Shown here: positions 27,146 to 36,900 of the stretch, piece after piece
Numbering within the stretch: position 1 is the stretch's first letter
How the letters are laid out: each line of letters opens with the position of its first letter
The notes under the pieces: generated by a model
Databases searched by the model: none
What the model saw: the letters and a program-made list of their open reading frames with translations, nothing else
What the model was told of the DNA's origin: nothing
Position numbers and translations under genes: made by a program
Source of the DNA: Burkholderiales bacterium
GTDB taxonomy: Bacteria > Pseudomonadota > Gammaproteobacteria > Burkholderiales > Casimicrobiaceae
NCBI GenBank assembly: GCA_025927765.1
Contig: JAICKU010000005.1
Span: 33,200-97,199, forward strand
DNA length: 64,000 bases
Reading direction: 5' to 3'

Positions 27146-27868
27146 TCAGGCCGCTTCGCCGAGGTACGCCGCGCGCACCTTCGGGTCGTGAAGCAGCGAC
27201 GACGCCTTGCCTGCGAGTGTAACCTCGCCCGACTCCATCACGTACCCGCGATCGGCGACATCGAGCGCGAGCTTCGCGTTCTGCTCGACGAGCAGGATGG
27301 TGACACCTTCCTGCGCGACGTCGAGGATCGTCTCGAACACCTTCTGCACCATCAGCGGCGCGAGCCCCATCGACGGCTCGTCGAGAAGCAGCATGCGCGG
27401 CCGCGACATCATCGCGCGCGCGATCGCGAGCATCTGCTGCTCGCCGCCCGACAGCGTGCCGGCCGTCTGCTTGCGCCGTTCCTTCAATCGCGGGAACAGC
27501 GCGAACACGCGCTCGACGTCCTGCGCGATCACCGGCCGGTCGCGCCGCGCGTACGCGCCCATCGTCAGGTTTTCGTCGATGGTCAGCGCGCCGAACATCC
27601 CGCGCCCTTCGGGCACGAGCGCGAGCCCCTTGCGCACGAGCTCGAACGCCGGCCGGCCCGTGACGTCCGCGCCGTCGTACTCGATCGTCCCCGTCGTGAG
27701 CGGCAGCAGGCCGCAGATGCCCTTCAGCGTGGTCGTCTTGCCGGCCCCGTTGGTGCCGATCAGGCACACGAGCTCGCCGCGCGCAACCTCGAGGTCGATG
27801 CCCTTGACGGCGCGAATGCCGCCATAGGAGATCGCGACGTTGCGAAGCGCGAGCAGGATGCCGGTCAT
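27146..27868 (-). CDS. livF: Branched-chain amino acid ABC transporter ATPase
   Basis: One of the two ATPases of the LIV-type importer (with LivG, LivH, LivM). The 240 residues match LivF length. Walker A is GTNGAGKTTTLKGI, the Q-loop region LVPEGRGMF is LivF-specific, the ABC signature is LSGGEQQMLAIAR and Walker B MLLLDEPSMGLAP. Its ATG overlaps the livG stop (ATGA). It is the last gene of livJHMGF. A tandem repeat follows downstream, without a visible hairpin terminator. Confidence 0.96.
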   Translation of the reverse strand: MTGILLALRNVAISYGGIRAVKGIDLEVARGELVCLIGTNGAGKTTTLKGICGLLPLTTGTIEYDGADVTGRPAFELVRKGLALVPEGRGMFGALTIDENLTMGAYARRDRPVIAQDVERVFALFPRLKERRKQTAGTLSGGEQQMLAIARAMMSRPRMLLLDEPSMGLAPLMVQKVFETILDVAQEGVTILLVEQNAKLALDVADRGYVMESGEVTLAGKASSLLHDPKVRAAYLGEAA

Positions 27869-28695
27869 TGGACGGCGCTTCGCACTTCGGGGCTTGTTCG
27901 CCGTCGCACCGCGAGCTCGACGCCGCCACCGAGGTACGCGGCGATCACCTTCTCGTTGCGCTGGACCTCGGCCGCCGGACCTTCGGCGATCTTCTTGCCG
28001 TAATCGAGCACGAGCACGCGGTCGCACACGCTCATCACGAGCTTCATGTCGTGCTCGATCAGCAGGATCGTCACGCCCCTGGCACGAATCTGCTCGAGCA
28101 GGCTTTTGAGCCCCGCTGTCTCGGTGGCGTTCATCCCCGCCGCCGGCTCGTCGAGCGCGAGGAGCTTGGGCTCTGTCGCGAGTGCGCGCGCGATCTCGAG
28201 CCGGCGCTGATCGCCATACGCGAGATGCTTGGCGAGGTCGTTCGCGCGGCGGTGAACGCCCACGAACGCCAGCAGCTCGTACGCGTCCTTCTCGATCGCA
28301 CGCTCTTCGTCCATCGTGCGCCGGTCGCGCAGAATCGCGCCGAACACGCCGGCGCGCGTGCGCACGTGGCGGCCGATCATCACGTTCTCGAGCGCCGACA
28401 GATTGGCGAACAGGCGGATGTTCTGGAACGTGCGCGCGACGCCGTGCTCGGCGACCTCGTTGGGCTTGAGGCCGATCAGCGGCCGATCGTCGAACACGAA
28501 GCGGCCGCCGTCGGCCGGATAGATACCGGTCAGCACGTTGAAAAGCGACGTCTTGCCCGCGCCGTTCGGGCCGATCAGCCCGTAGATCTCGCCGCGGCGA
28601 ATCTGGAAGTCGACGTCCGAGAGCGCGTGCACGCCGCCGAACCGCTTGGTGATGCCCTGCGCGTCGAGCAGCACGGGCCGCACCTCGCCCGTCAT
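27865..28695 (-). CDS. livG: Branched-chain amino acid ABC transporter ATPase
   Basis: The second ATPase of the LIV importer. It has 276 residues, including Walker A GPNGAGKTSLFNVLTG, the LivG-type VARTFQNIRLFANLSALENV stretch, and Walker B LLALDEPAAGMNATET. The ABC signature is the divergent LAYGDQRRLEIARA, which is normal for LivG. The C-terminal LGGGVELAVRRR extension is slightly longer than usual. It overlaps both neighbours by four bases (ATGA at each junction), giving tight coupling of livM-livG-livF. Confidence 0.96.
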   Translation of the reverse strand: MTGEVRPVLLDAQGITKRFGGVHALSDVDFQIRRGEIYGLIGPNGAGKTSLFNVLTGIYPADGGRFVFDDRPLIGLKPNEVAEHGVARTFQNIRLFANLSALENVMIGRHVRTRAGVFGAILRDRRTMDEERAIEKDAYELLAFVGVHRRANDLAKHLAYGDQRRLEIARALATEPKLLALDEPAAGMNATETAGLKSLLEQIRARGVTILLIEHDMKLVMSVCDRVLVLDYGKKIAEGPAAEVQRNEKVIAAYLGGGVELAVRRRTSPEVRSAVQ

Positions 28696-29837
28696 GGTGT
28701 CCCCTGGCCGTTGCCGGGCCGGCGCGCGGTCTCGAATTCGCGCTTGCGCACGGCCGACGGCAGGATGCCGGCGGGGCGGAACAGCATCATCAGCACGAGT
28801 GCGAGGCCGAACATCAGCATGCGGATCACCTCGGGATCGATCAGCGTGCGGCCGAAGAGCGCCATCTGCGCGGGGCCCACCGTGTAGCGGAGGACCTCGG
28901 GCACGTACGACAGCAGCAGCGCGCCGACGATCACGCCGAACACGTTGCCCATGCCGCCCAGCACCACCATCGACAGCACCATGATCGACTCGACGAGCAC
29001 GAAGCTCTCGGGGCTGATGAACTGCTGCATCGCCGAGAACATGCCGCCCGCGATGCCGCCGAACGACGCCCCCATCGCGAACGCGAGGAGCTTCATGTTG
29101 CGCGTGTTGATGCCCATCGCGCGCGCCGCGATCTCGTCTTCGCGGATCGCCTCCCAGGCGCGGCCGACGCGCGAGTTCTGCAGCCGCAGGTTCAGCACGA
29201 TCACCGCGACGAGCACGATCAGCAGGAAGTAGTAGTAGTTGACCGGCGTCGAGACGACGAGCGATCCGATCGTGTGCGGCTTGCCGAAGGTGAAGCCGTC
29301 GATCCTGAACGGATCGATCAGCGTGATGCCCTGGGCGCCGTTGGTGAGGTTGAACGGCCGCGACAGGTTGTTGAGGAAGATGCGGACGATCTCGCCGAAG
29401 CCGAGGGTCACGATCGCGAGGTAGTCGCCGCGCAGCTTCAGCGTTGGCGCGCCGAGCAGCACGCCGAACAGGCACGCGATCAGCGCGCCGATGGGGAGGA
29501 TGATCCAGAACGGCAGGTGCAGGCCGAAGTGCGGGCTCGCGAGCAGCGCGTACGTGTAGGCGCCCACGCCGTAGAACGCGATGTAGCCCAGGTCGAGCAG
29601 GCCCGCGAATCCGACGACGATGTTGAGCCCGAGCGCCAGGAAGCAGTAGAGGATCGCGAGGTTGGTGATGCGCACCCAGGCCGTGCCGATGCCGGTGAGC
29701 ACGAACGGCAGCACTGCGAGCGCCACGGCGAGGAGCACGATGCCGATCCACGCGGTCGCCGGGCGGCGCACGCCGGGCAGCGGCTGGGCCAGTGGCGCGG
29801 CGACGCTCGTCTTCATGCCGGGCGCCGAGTGGTTCAT
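28692..29837 (-). CDS. livM: Branched-chain amino acid ABC transporter permease
   Basis: Integral membrane permease of the LIV importer, 381 residues with about 9-10 hydrophobic segments. Typical LivM stretches are LGLNIVVGFAGLLDLGYIAF and GVGAYTYALL, GDYLAIVTLGFGEIVRI, and the EAA-type loop REDEIAARAMGINTRNMKLLAF. ATG 29837 shares one base with the livH stop (TGATG); an alternative start at the second Met (MKTSVAAPL, 29816) would give a shorter cytoplasmic N-terminus. The C-terminal LPSAVRKREFETARRPGN tail lies in the cytoplasm. Confidence 0.95.
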   Translation of the reverse strand: MNHSAPGMKTSVAAPLAQPLPGVRRPATAWIGIVLLAVALAVLPFVLTGIGTAWVRITNLAILYCFLALGLNIVVGFAGLLDLGYIAFYGVGAYTYALLASPHFGLHLPFWIILPIGALIACLFGVLLGAPTLKLRGDYLAIVTLGFGEIVRIFLNNLSRPFNLTNGAQGITLIDPFRIDGFTFGKPHTIGSLVVSTPVNYYYFLLIVLVAVIVLNLRLQNSRVGRAWEAIREDEIAARAMGINTRNMKLLAFAMGASFGGIAGGMFSAMQQFISPESFVLVESIMVLSMVVLGGMGNVFGVIVGALLLSYVPEVLRYTVGPAQMALFGRTLIDPEVIRMLMFGLALVLMMLFRPAGILPSAVRKREFETARRPGNGQGTP

Positions 29838-30841
29838 CACGCGCGATCCGACACGCGCTCGCCCAGCAACCCCGACGGCCGGAAGACCAGCACGAGGATC
29901 AGCACGACGAACGCGAACACGTCCTGGTAGTTGGAGCCGAAGAGCTCGAGGTGCGGATCGTTCACGCAGCGCTGCGCGAGCGCGTCGGACCAGCCGGACA
30001 GGTGGCACAGGTTCGTGAGTTCGCCCACGTAGCCTGCGCCGAGTGCCTCGATCATGCCCATCAGGAGACCGCCGAGCATCGCACCGGCCAGGTTGCCGAT
30101 GCCGCCCAGCACCGCGGCGGAGAACGCTTTCAATCCGAGCAGGAAGCCCATCTGGTAGTGCGCGACGCCGTAGTAGCTCGCGTCCATCACGCCGGCGACT
30201 GCGGCGAGGGCGGCGCCGAGCGCGAACGTCGCCGAGATGATCCGGTTGATGTCGATGCCCATCAACCCGGCGACCTGCGGGTTCTGTGCGACGGCGCGCA
30301 TCGCGACGCCGAAGCGCGTGCGATACACGAGCAACAGCAGTCCCGCCATCATCACGATCGACAGGCCGATGATGCCGATCTGCACGTTGGTGATCGTGGC
30401 GCCGTCGGGCGTCGCGGTGAGGCGGTAGGGCACGGTCGCGATCACCTGCGGGTACGGCAGAGGGTTGCGCGTCCAGATGATGAGCGCGATGTTCTGCAGC
30501 ACGATCGAGAGCCCGATCGCGGTGATGAGCGGCGCGAGGCGCGGCGCGCGGCGTAGCGGCCGGTACGCGACGCGCTCGAGCAGGTAGCCCACGACCATGC
30601 ACACGGGAATCGCGGTGAGCGTGGCGATCGCGAGAATCGCGAGCGGCGGCAGCGCGCCGCCGGCGCCCGCCAGGGCGACGATCACCGAATAGGCGACCAT
30701 CGCGCCGAGCATCACCACCTCGCCGTGCGCGAAATTGATGAGCTGGATGATGCCGTAGACCATGGTGTAGCCCAGCGCGACGATCGCGTACACGCTGCCG
30801 AGCGTGACGCCATTGACGAGTTGCTGGAGAAACGTGTCCAC
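29837..30841 (-). CDS. livH: Branched-chain amino acid ABC transporter permease
   Basis: Second permease of the LIV importer, 334 residues. LivH landmarks are LVNGVTLGSVYAIVALGYTM and VYGIIQLINFAHGEVVMLGA at the N-terminus, AVAQNPQVAGLMGIDINRII as the coupling loop, and KAFSAAVLGGIGNLAGAMLGG towards the C-terminus. An inserted loop of about 35 residues (NLCHLSGWSDALAQRCVNDP) between the last membrane segments is seen in betaproteobacterial members. It is separated from livJ by 145 bases that hold a terminator hairpin, so its expression may be lower than livJ. Confidence 0.95.
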   Translation of the reverse strand: MDTFLQQLVNGVTLGSVYAIVALGYTMVYGIIQLINFAHGEVVMLGAMVAYSVIVALAGAGGALPPLAILAIATLTAIPVCMVVGYLLERVAYRPLRRAPRLAPLITAIGLSIVLQNIALIIWTRNPLPYPQVIATVPYRLTATPDGATITNVQIGIIGLSIVMMAGLLLLVYRTRFGVAMRAVAQNPQVAGLMGIDINRIISATFALGAALAAVAGVMDASYYGVAHYQMGFLLGLKAFSAAVLGGIGNLAGAMLGGLLMGMIEALGAGYVGELTNLCHLSGWSDALAQRCVNDPHLELFGSNYQDVFAFVVLILVLVFRPSGLLGERVSDRA

Positions 30842-30935
30842 GGGGAGAGACGTAAACGGCTGCCGGATTGTCGGCGGAATCGGCCGCGCAGGGCAAGGGG
30901 GCCCGAAACCCGACGCGCCGGTACGGTGCCGATGT

Positions 30936-30967
30936 GAAAACGGCGCCCCGCGGAAGCGAGGCGCCGT
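30936..30967 (-). terminator. Intrinsic terminator/attenuator between livJ and livH
   Basis: On the minus strand a 12-bp stem (ACGGCGCCTCGC with GCGGGGCGCCGT, one G-T pair) with loop TTCC is followed directly by TTTTC. It sits about 20 bases after the livJ stop and 95 bases before livH. This fits partial termination giving more binding protein than permease. Confidence 0.75.
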
Positions 30968-30986
30968 ATCGGACGGTACGAGGACC

Positions 30987-32291
30987 TTACTTCTTCGCTT
31001 CGTCGGCCTTCGCCGGCGCCGTCGTCGACGCTGACGGCGTCCCCGCGTCGGCCGCTTTCATGAAGTCGGCGAACGCCACGCTCTTGCCACCCTTGACCAC
31101 GGCGATCGGGTCGAGCTTGCCGTCCTTCATCGTGAAGATCGTGATTTCAGCCAGCTTGCGATCGCCCTTGTCGTCGAACTCGATGTGGCCGGTCGCGCCG
31201 TCGTAGCTGATCTTCTGCAGGTCCGGCAGGTACTTGGCGGGATCCGGCGAATCGGCCTTCTGCATCGCGGCGATCAGCAGGTTCGCCGCATCGTACGTGA
31301 ACGGCGCGTAGATGATCGGATCGACCTTGTACTTCGCCTTGTACGCGTCGAGGAATCCCTTCGAGGCCGCCACGACGGGCAGGCCGGCTTGCGAGCAGAT
31401 GAAGCCTTCCGCATTCTTGTCGCCGGCGAGCTTCTTCATCGTGTCGGTGCACGCGCCGTCGCCGAAGCTGAACACCGCCTTGATGCCCAGTTCGCGCGCC
31501 TGCTTCAGCATCGGACCGCCGGTCGCGTCCATGCCGCCGTAGAACACGGCGTCGGGATTGCGGCCCTTGATCTTGGTGAGGATCGCCTTGAAGTCCGTGG
31601 CCTTGTCGTTCGTCTTCTCGCGCGCGACGACGTTGACGCCCGCGGCCTTCAGCGTCTTCTCGACTTCGTTCGCGAGGCCTTCGCCGTACGCGGTAGCGTC
31701 GTCGGCGATCGCGACCTTCTTGATCTTCATCGACTCGAGGTATTGCGCGACGGCCGGTCCCTGCTGGTCGTCGCGGCCCACGATGCGGAAGATGTCCTTG
31801 AAGCCCTGCTCGGTCAACTTGGGGTTCGTCGCCGAGCCCGAGATCATCGGGATGCCCGCCTGGTTGTAAACGGCCGACGCCGGGATCGTGACGCCCGAAT
31901 TCAGGTGGCCGACCACGCCCGCCGCCTTCGCGTCGGCCAGCTTCTGGGCGATCGTCGGCCCGAGCTTCGGATCGGCCTGGTCATCCTCGGACAGCACCTC
32001 GAACGTCACCGTCTTGCCGCCGAGCTTGATCTTCTTCTCGTTGGCCTGATCGATCGCGAGACGCACGCCGTTGTCGTTGTCCTTGCCGAGGTGTGCGATC
32101 TCGCCGGTGAGCGGGCCGGCCGAGCCGATCTTGACGGTGATCGTCTCTGCGGCGGGCGCCGCGGCGGGCGCCGCTGCCGCCGTTTCCGTCCTGGGCGCAG
32201 CCGCCTGCTTGGGTTCTTCCTTGCCACAGCCATAAAGGCTGACGATCGCCGCGGCGACGACCGTCAGGCCGATCGTATGAATTGGGCGCAT
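30987..32291 (-). CDS. livJ: Branched-chain amino acid ABC transporter substrate-binding lipoprotein
   Basis: Periplasmic receptor of the LIV importer, 434 residues. The N-terminus is a lipoprotein signal with lipobox LYGC (Cys22), then an Ala/Pro/Glu linker to about 50. The Leu/Ile/Val-binding fold follows: IGSAGPLTGEIAHLGKDNDN, GVVGHLNSGVTIPASAVYNQ, IPMISGSATNPKLTEQG, and the C-terminal half YAPFTYDAANLLIAAM. A short Lys/Ala-rich tail ends the protein (PAKADEAKK). A lipid anchor is unusual in E. coli LivJ but common in beta- and Gram-positive relatives. The promoter lies immediately upstream; the terminator follows. The exact ligand (Leu/Ile/Val or another amide/amino acid) is inferred from the operon only. 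Confidence 0.93.
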   Translation of the reverse strand: MRPIHTIGLTVVAAAIVSLYGCGKEEPKQAAAPRTETAAAAPAAAPAAETITVKIGSAGPLTGEIAHLGKDNDNGVRLAIDQANEKKIKLGGKTVTFEVLSEDDQADPKLGPTIAQKLADAKAAGVVGHLNSGVTIPASAVYNQAGIPMISGSATNPKLTEQGFKDIFRIVGRDDQQGPAVAQYLESMKIKKVAIADDATAYGEGLANEVEKTLKAAGVNVVAREKTNDKATDFKAILTKIKGRNPDAVFYGGMDATGGPMLKQARELGIKAVFSFGDGACTDTMKKLAGDKNAEGFICSQAGLPVVAASKGFLDAYKAKYKVDPIIYAPFTYDAANLLIAAMQKADSPDPAKYLPDLQKISYDGATGHIEFDDKGDRKLAEITIFTMKDGKLDPIAVVKGGKSVAFADFMKAADAGTPSASTTAPAKADEAKK

Positions 32292-32654
32292 CTGGAGTTC
32301 TCCGGAGGGAGGAAAAAGGGCGCGGCATTATGGGTCGCGCTCGAATCGGGTGTCAATCGCGCTCGATTCGGCGACAATGCGCGCGCGGGGCCGCCCCAAG
32401 CGCACATCGCGCCGCCTCGGTGGGCAGCGCAGCGGCGAAGCCGCAGGTGGCGGAACATAAGCTCAGTTTCGCGCGGTTCGTCGCCGCTTGGCGCATTTCG
32501 TCGCGGCGCGGTTGCGACGTTTCGGTGCGTCCGGCTGAATCCGGCTGCGCGCGTTGCCGCATCCAACGCGAAACCGGCGATGCCTGCACGCGATCCGTGC
32601 GCATCGCGTGTCCGGCCGGGGCGCGCAACACGTGCCCTCGAGGGAGCACATCGA
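32292..32654. other. Divergent intergenic region between livJ and the RND adaptor gene
   Basis: The 363 bases contain the livJ promoter close to its left end (32327-32356). The stretch 32390-32460 is very GC-rich and has short repeats of cgc/gcg character without a clear hairpin. No convincing reading frame or operator palindrome is seen. A purine-rich GAGGGAGC lies 10-17 bases before the right-hand gene, and its promoter must fall in the 32460-32630 part but cannot be pinned down. Confidence 0.5.
32327..32356 (-). promoter_or_regulatory. Sigma70-type promoter of livJ
   Basis: On the minus strand an exact TTGACA (32356-32351) and CATAAT (32332-32327; five of six) are separated by 18 bases. 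The -10 is about 36 bases above the livJ start codon. This is the clearest promoter in the window and should drive livJHMGF. Confidence 0.75.
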
Positions 32655-33818
32655 ATGAGCAACCGCAAATTCCGCGTCGTCGTCTCCGTCGTCACACTCG
32701 CGCTCGCCGGCGGCATCGCCGGCGCGGTCGCCGTGCGCGCAGCGAAGCACGACGCGGACCGGCCGAAGGACGCGCCCGTCGCGCTGCAGTTCGTCGCGAC
32801 CGACGTCGCCTACGTCGAGCGCCGCCCGCTCGATCGCTGGCTCGCCGTGTCGGGTACGCTGCAGGCGGTGCGCCAAGCCGTCGTCAAGGCGAAGGTCGCC
32901 GGCGACATCGAGGGCCTCGCCGTGCGCGAGGGCGAATCCGTGCGCGCCGGGCAGCGCCTCGCGCGCATCAAGTCGCCCGACCTCGAGGCGCGGCTCGTCG
33001 ACCGGCAGGGCGCGGTCGAAAGCGCGCGCGCGCAATTGGCGCTCGCCGAGAAGACGCGCGCGATGAACCTGCGGCTGCTGAACGACAAGTTCATTTCGCA
33101 GAACGCGTTCGACGGTACCGAATCGACGTACAACGTCGCGCGCGGCAACCTGAAGTCGGCCGAGGCGCAGGTGCAGGTCGCGAAGAACGCGCTCGCCGAT
33201 GCGGACGTGGTCGCGCCACTGTCGGGCATCGTCGCGAAGCGTCACGTGCAAAGCGGCGAAAAGGTGGCGATCGAATCGGCGATCGTCACGATCGTCGACC
33301 TCTCCGATCTCGAGGTGCAGGCGGTCGTGCCGGCGCAGGACGTGCCCGGACTTGCCGCCGGCATGCCGGTCGAGCTCGACGTCGACGGCTTCGGCGAGCG
33401 TCGCTTCAAGGGGCGCATCGATCGCATCAACCCGGCCACCGAACCCGGCAGCCGGGCGATCATCGTCTACGTCTCGCTGCCCAATCCCGATGCGGCGTTG
33501 CGCAGCGGCATGTTCGCGACCGGCCGCGTCGCGCTCGCGGCGAGCGCCCCGCTGCCGACGTTGCCGCTCGCCGCCGTGCAGAGCGAAGCCGGGCAGTCGT
33601 ACGTGTGGACGATCGCCGACGGCAAGCTCGCCAAGCGCATCGTCGTCACCGGAAAGCGCGACGACACGAGTGGTCGCGTCGAAGTCCGCACGCCGCTCGG
33701 CGACGTGCCGGTGCTCGCCGCGCGCTTCGACAACCTGAAGGACGGCGCCCCAGCGCTCGTGCAGGCGACGCCGTCGTCACAGAACGCGACGCGCGCGAAA
33801 GCGGGCGGCGAAGGCTGA
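32655..33818 (+). CDS. RND efflux periplasmic adaptor (membrane fusion protein)
   Basis: A 387-residue HlyD/AcrA-type adaptor that should link the RND pump downstream to an outer-membrane channel. A single N-terminal hydrophobic segment (VVVSVVTLALAGGIAGAVAV) without a lipobox anchors it. A biotinyl-lipoyl-like half (AKVAGDIEGLAVREGESVRA) and its return half (APLSGIVAKRHVQSGEKVAI) flank an alpha-hairpin of about 65 residues (about 120-185) that reads VESARAQLALAEKTRAMNLR. A beta-barrel follows (LSDLEVQAVVPAQDVPGLAA). The stop lies inside the left arm of the palindrome that separates it from the RND gene. Confidence 0.88.
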   Translation: MSNRKFRVVVSVVTLALAGGIAGAVAVRAAKHDADRPKDAPVALQFVATDVAYVERRPLDRWLAVSGTLQAVRQAVVKAKVAGDIEGLAVREGESVRAGQRLARIKSPDLEARLVDRQGAVESARAQLALAEKTRAMNLRLLNDKFISQNAFDGTESTYNVARGNLKSAEAQVQVAKNALADADVVAPLSGIVAKRHVQSGEKVAIESAIVTIVDLSDLEVQAVVPAQDVPGLAAGMPVELDVDGFGERRFKGRIDRINPATEPGSRAIIVYVSLPNPDAALRSGMFATGRVALAASAPLPTLPLAAVQSEAGQSYVWTIADGKLAKRIVVTGKRDDTSGRVEVRTPLGDVPVLAARFDNLKDGAPALVQATPSSQNATRAKAGGEG

Positions 33819-33901
33819 AATGCGGGTCAGAGATGCATTTCCGATGGCTGCCTCCTTAATGTTCCCGCTGCGGGCGGAAATGCATCTCTGACCCGGATTT
33901 C
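33817..33901. repeat. REP-like palindrome, copy 4, inside the RND operon
   Basis: Arms 33817-33843 and 33875-33901 pair over 27 bp with one or two mismatches around a 31-base centre. The outer foot is gaaatgcgggtcagag and the inner stem atgcatttccg. It overlaps the last two bases of the adaptor gene's stop codon and ends 9 bases before the pump gene, so it fills the entire intercistronic gap. Confidence 0.88.
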
Positions 33902-33909
33902 CCCACCCC

Positions 33910-36900
33910 ATGTGGATCACCAAGACCTCGATCGACAACCCCGTCTTCGCGACGATGGTGATGGTCGCGATCACCGTGCTCGGCATCTTCTCGTACCGCA
34001 GCCTCTCGATCGAGCAGATGCCCGACACGGCGCTGCCGTTCGTGTTCGTGCAGACGCGCTACCCGGGCGCGTCGCCGGAAGTCGTCGAGACCGACGTCAC
34101 CAAGCCCATCGAGTACGCGGTGAACCAGGTGTCGGGGGTGAAGCGCATCTACTCGACGACGCGCGAAGGAAGGAGCGACGTCGTGGCCGAGTTTCGCCTG
34201 TTGACCGACGTCGCGACCGCCGTGCAGGACGTGCGCGACCGCATCGCGCTCATTCGCCCGACGTTCCCCCGCGATGTCAAGGATCCGCTGGTGATGCGCG
34301 TCGAGAACGAGAACAGCCAGCCGGTCGCGTCGCTCGCCGTCATGTCGCAGACGACGCCGCTGCGCGAGCTGACGTCGCTCACCGACCAGACGATCGTCAA
34401 GGCGCTCGAACACCAGCCGGGTGTCGCGCGCATCGACGTCAACGGCCGCATGACGCGACAGATCCTGATCCAGATCCGGCCGCAGGCGCTTGCCGCGCTC
34501 TCGCTGTCGATCGACCAGGTCGTCAACGCGATCCGCGAGGCGAACCAGGACGTGCCGGCGGGGCGAATCACCCGCGGCGCGAGCGACTCGATCGTGCGCG
34601 TCGAAGGCAGGATCAAGGATCCCGCCGATTTCGGCCGCATCATCGTCGCGCAGCAGGGCGGCGGCCCGGTGTACCTCGCGCAGGTCGCCGACGTGATCGA
34701 CGGCGAGAAGGAGCCCGACTCGATTTCCCGGGTGAACGGGCACGCCGCGATCATGCTCGACATCCAGAAGGCGCAGGACGCGAACATCGTCGACACCGGC
34801 CGCAACATCAAGACGGCCGTCGACGAGTTGAAGAAGCGGCTGCCGTCCGACGTCGAGGTGCGCGTCGCGTATTCGCGGGCCGACCAGGTCGAGAAGGCGG
34901 TCAACCGCGTGAAGAGCACGATCGTCGAAGGGGCGTTGCTCACCGTGCTGATCGTGTTCTTTTTCCTTCACAGCTGGCGCAGCACGATCATCACCGGCCT
35001 CACGCTGCCCCTCGCGGTGGTCGCGACGTTCATCGCGCTGCACGCGTTCGGCTTCACGCTCAACTTCCTGACGCTGATGGCGCTGTCGCTGACGATCGGC
35101 CTTCTGATCGACGACGCGATCGTCGTGCGCGAGAACATCGTGCGCCACCTCGGCATGGGCAAGAGCCACGTGCAGGCGGCGCGCGAAGGCACGCAGGAGA
35201 TCGGCCTCGCCGTGATGGCGACGACGTTCGCGATCGTCGCCGTGTTCGTGCCCATCGCGTTCATGCAGGGCCTGATCGGCCGCTTCTTCTTCCAGTTCGG
35301 CGTGACGGTCGCCGTGGCCGTGCTCGTGTCGCTGTTCGTGAGCTTCACGCTCGACCCGATGCTCTCATCGGTGTGGCCCGATCCCGCGGCGACGCGCTTC
35401 AAGTGGATGCCGTGGCTCGGCAAGGCGATGGATCGCGTCGAAGGGGGCGTCGACGCGCTGCATCGCCTCTATGCGGCGATCCTCGACTGGGCGTTGTCGC
35501 ATCGCAAGTCGGTGCTCGCGATCGCGCTCGGCACGTTCGTGTCGAGCTTCTTCGTCGTGCCGCTCGTCGGCACCGAGTTCATGCCCGACGTCGACCAGTC
35601 GTACATCTCGCTTCGCCTCAACACGCCGGTCGGGTCGAGCCTCGAGTATTCGAACGCCAAGGTGCACGAGGCGGAGCAGGTGCTCGCGCGCTTTCCGGAA
35701 GTCGCGCTGACGATGACGACGGTGGGCACCGAGGACGGGCGCAACTACGCGCGCATCAACCTGAAGCTCGTCCCGCAGCCCGATCGCGCACGCTCGCAGA
35801 AGGAGCTCGAGCGCGCAATCCGCGCGGCGCTCAAACCCGTTCCCGGCATCCAGCTCGCGATCGGCTTCGACTTTCCGATCTGGTTCAACCTGCTCGGTCC
35901 CGACGCCGACACGCTGTCGAAGCTCGCGCAGGAGTTCGCGGCGAAGGTCGCGAAGGTGCCGGGCATCACCGACCTCGAGACGTCGGACAAGGCGGCCAAT
36001 CCCGCACTGTCGATCCGCCTCAACAACGCGCAGGCCGCCGACCTCGGCATCACCGTGCAGCAGGTCGGCGACACGATCCGCCCGCTCGTCGCCGGCGACA
36101 CGATCAGTTACTGGCAGGGCCCGGACGGCCAGAACTACGAAGTGAACGTGCAGCTGTCGAAGCGCCGGCGCGAGCTCGCGTCCGATCTCGGCAACGTGTA
36201 CCTCGCGACCAACCGCCGCGGGCCCGACGGACAGATGCGGATGGTGCCGCTGCGCCAGGTCGCCGAGCTCGTCGAATCGACGAGCCCGCAGATGATCAAG
36301 CGGCAGGACCTGCAGCGGCGCATCGGCATCTACGCGAACGTCGAAGGGCGGCCGGCGGGCGACGTCGGCAACGACGTGCGCAGGATCGCGGAATCGATGG
36401 CGCTACCGCCGGGGTACAGCCTCGCCGCCGCGGGCCAGCAGCAGGACATGCAGGAGTCGTTTCAGTCGGCCGTCGCGGCGCTCGCGCTCGCGATCGTGTT
36501 CATCTACCTGATCCTCGCGTCGCAGTTCGCGAGCTTCACGCAGCCGGTCGCCATCATGGCGTCGCTGCCGTTCTCGCTGATCGGCGTGTTCGCAGCCCTG
36601 CTGCTCACCGGCACCACGCTCAACATCTTCTCGATCATCGGCTTCGTGATGCTCATGGGCCTCGTGACCAAGAACGCGATCCTGCTCGTCGACTTCGCGA
36701 ACCGCGCGTGCAAGGGCGGCGCGAGCGTCGTCGACGCGCTGCGCCAAGCGGGTCAGGTGCGGCTGCGGCCGATCCTGATGACGACCGCGGCGATGATCGG
36801 CGGCATGCTGCCGCTCGCGCTCGGCTTGGGCGAGGGCGGCGAGCAGCAGGCGCCGATGGGACGCGCAATCATCGGCGGCGTGATCACGTCGACGCTCCTG

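Noticed and set aside
32463..33251. A 262-codon minus-strand frame overlapping the RND adaptor gene
   Set aside because: No domain or start signal; the plus strand carries the conserved adaptor.
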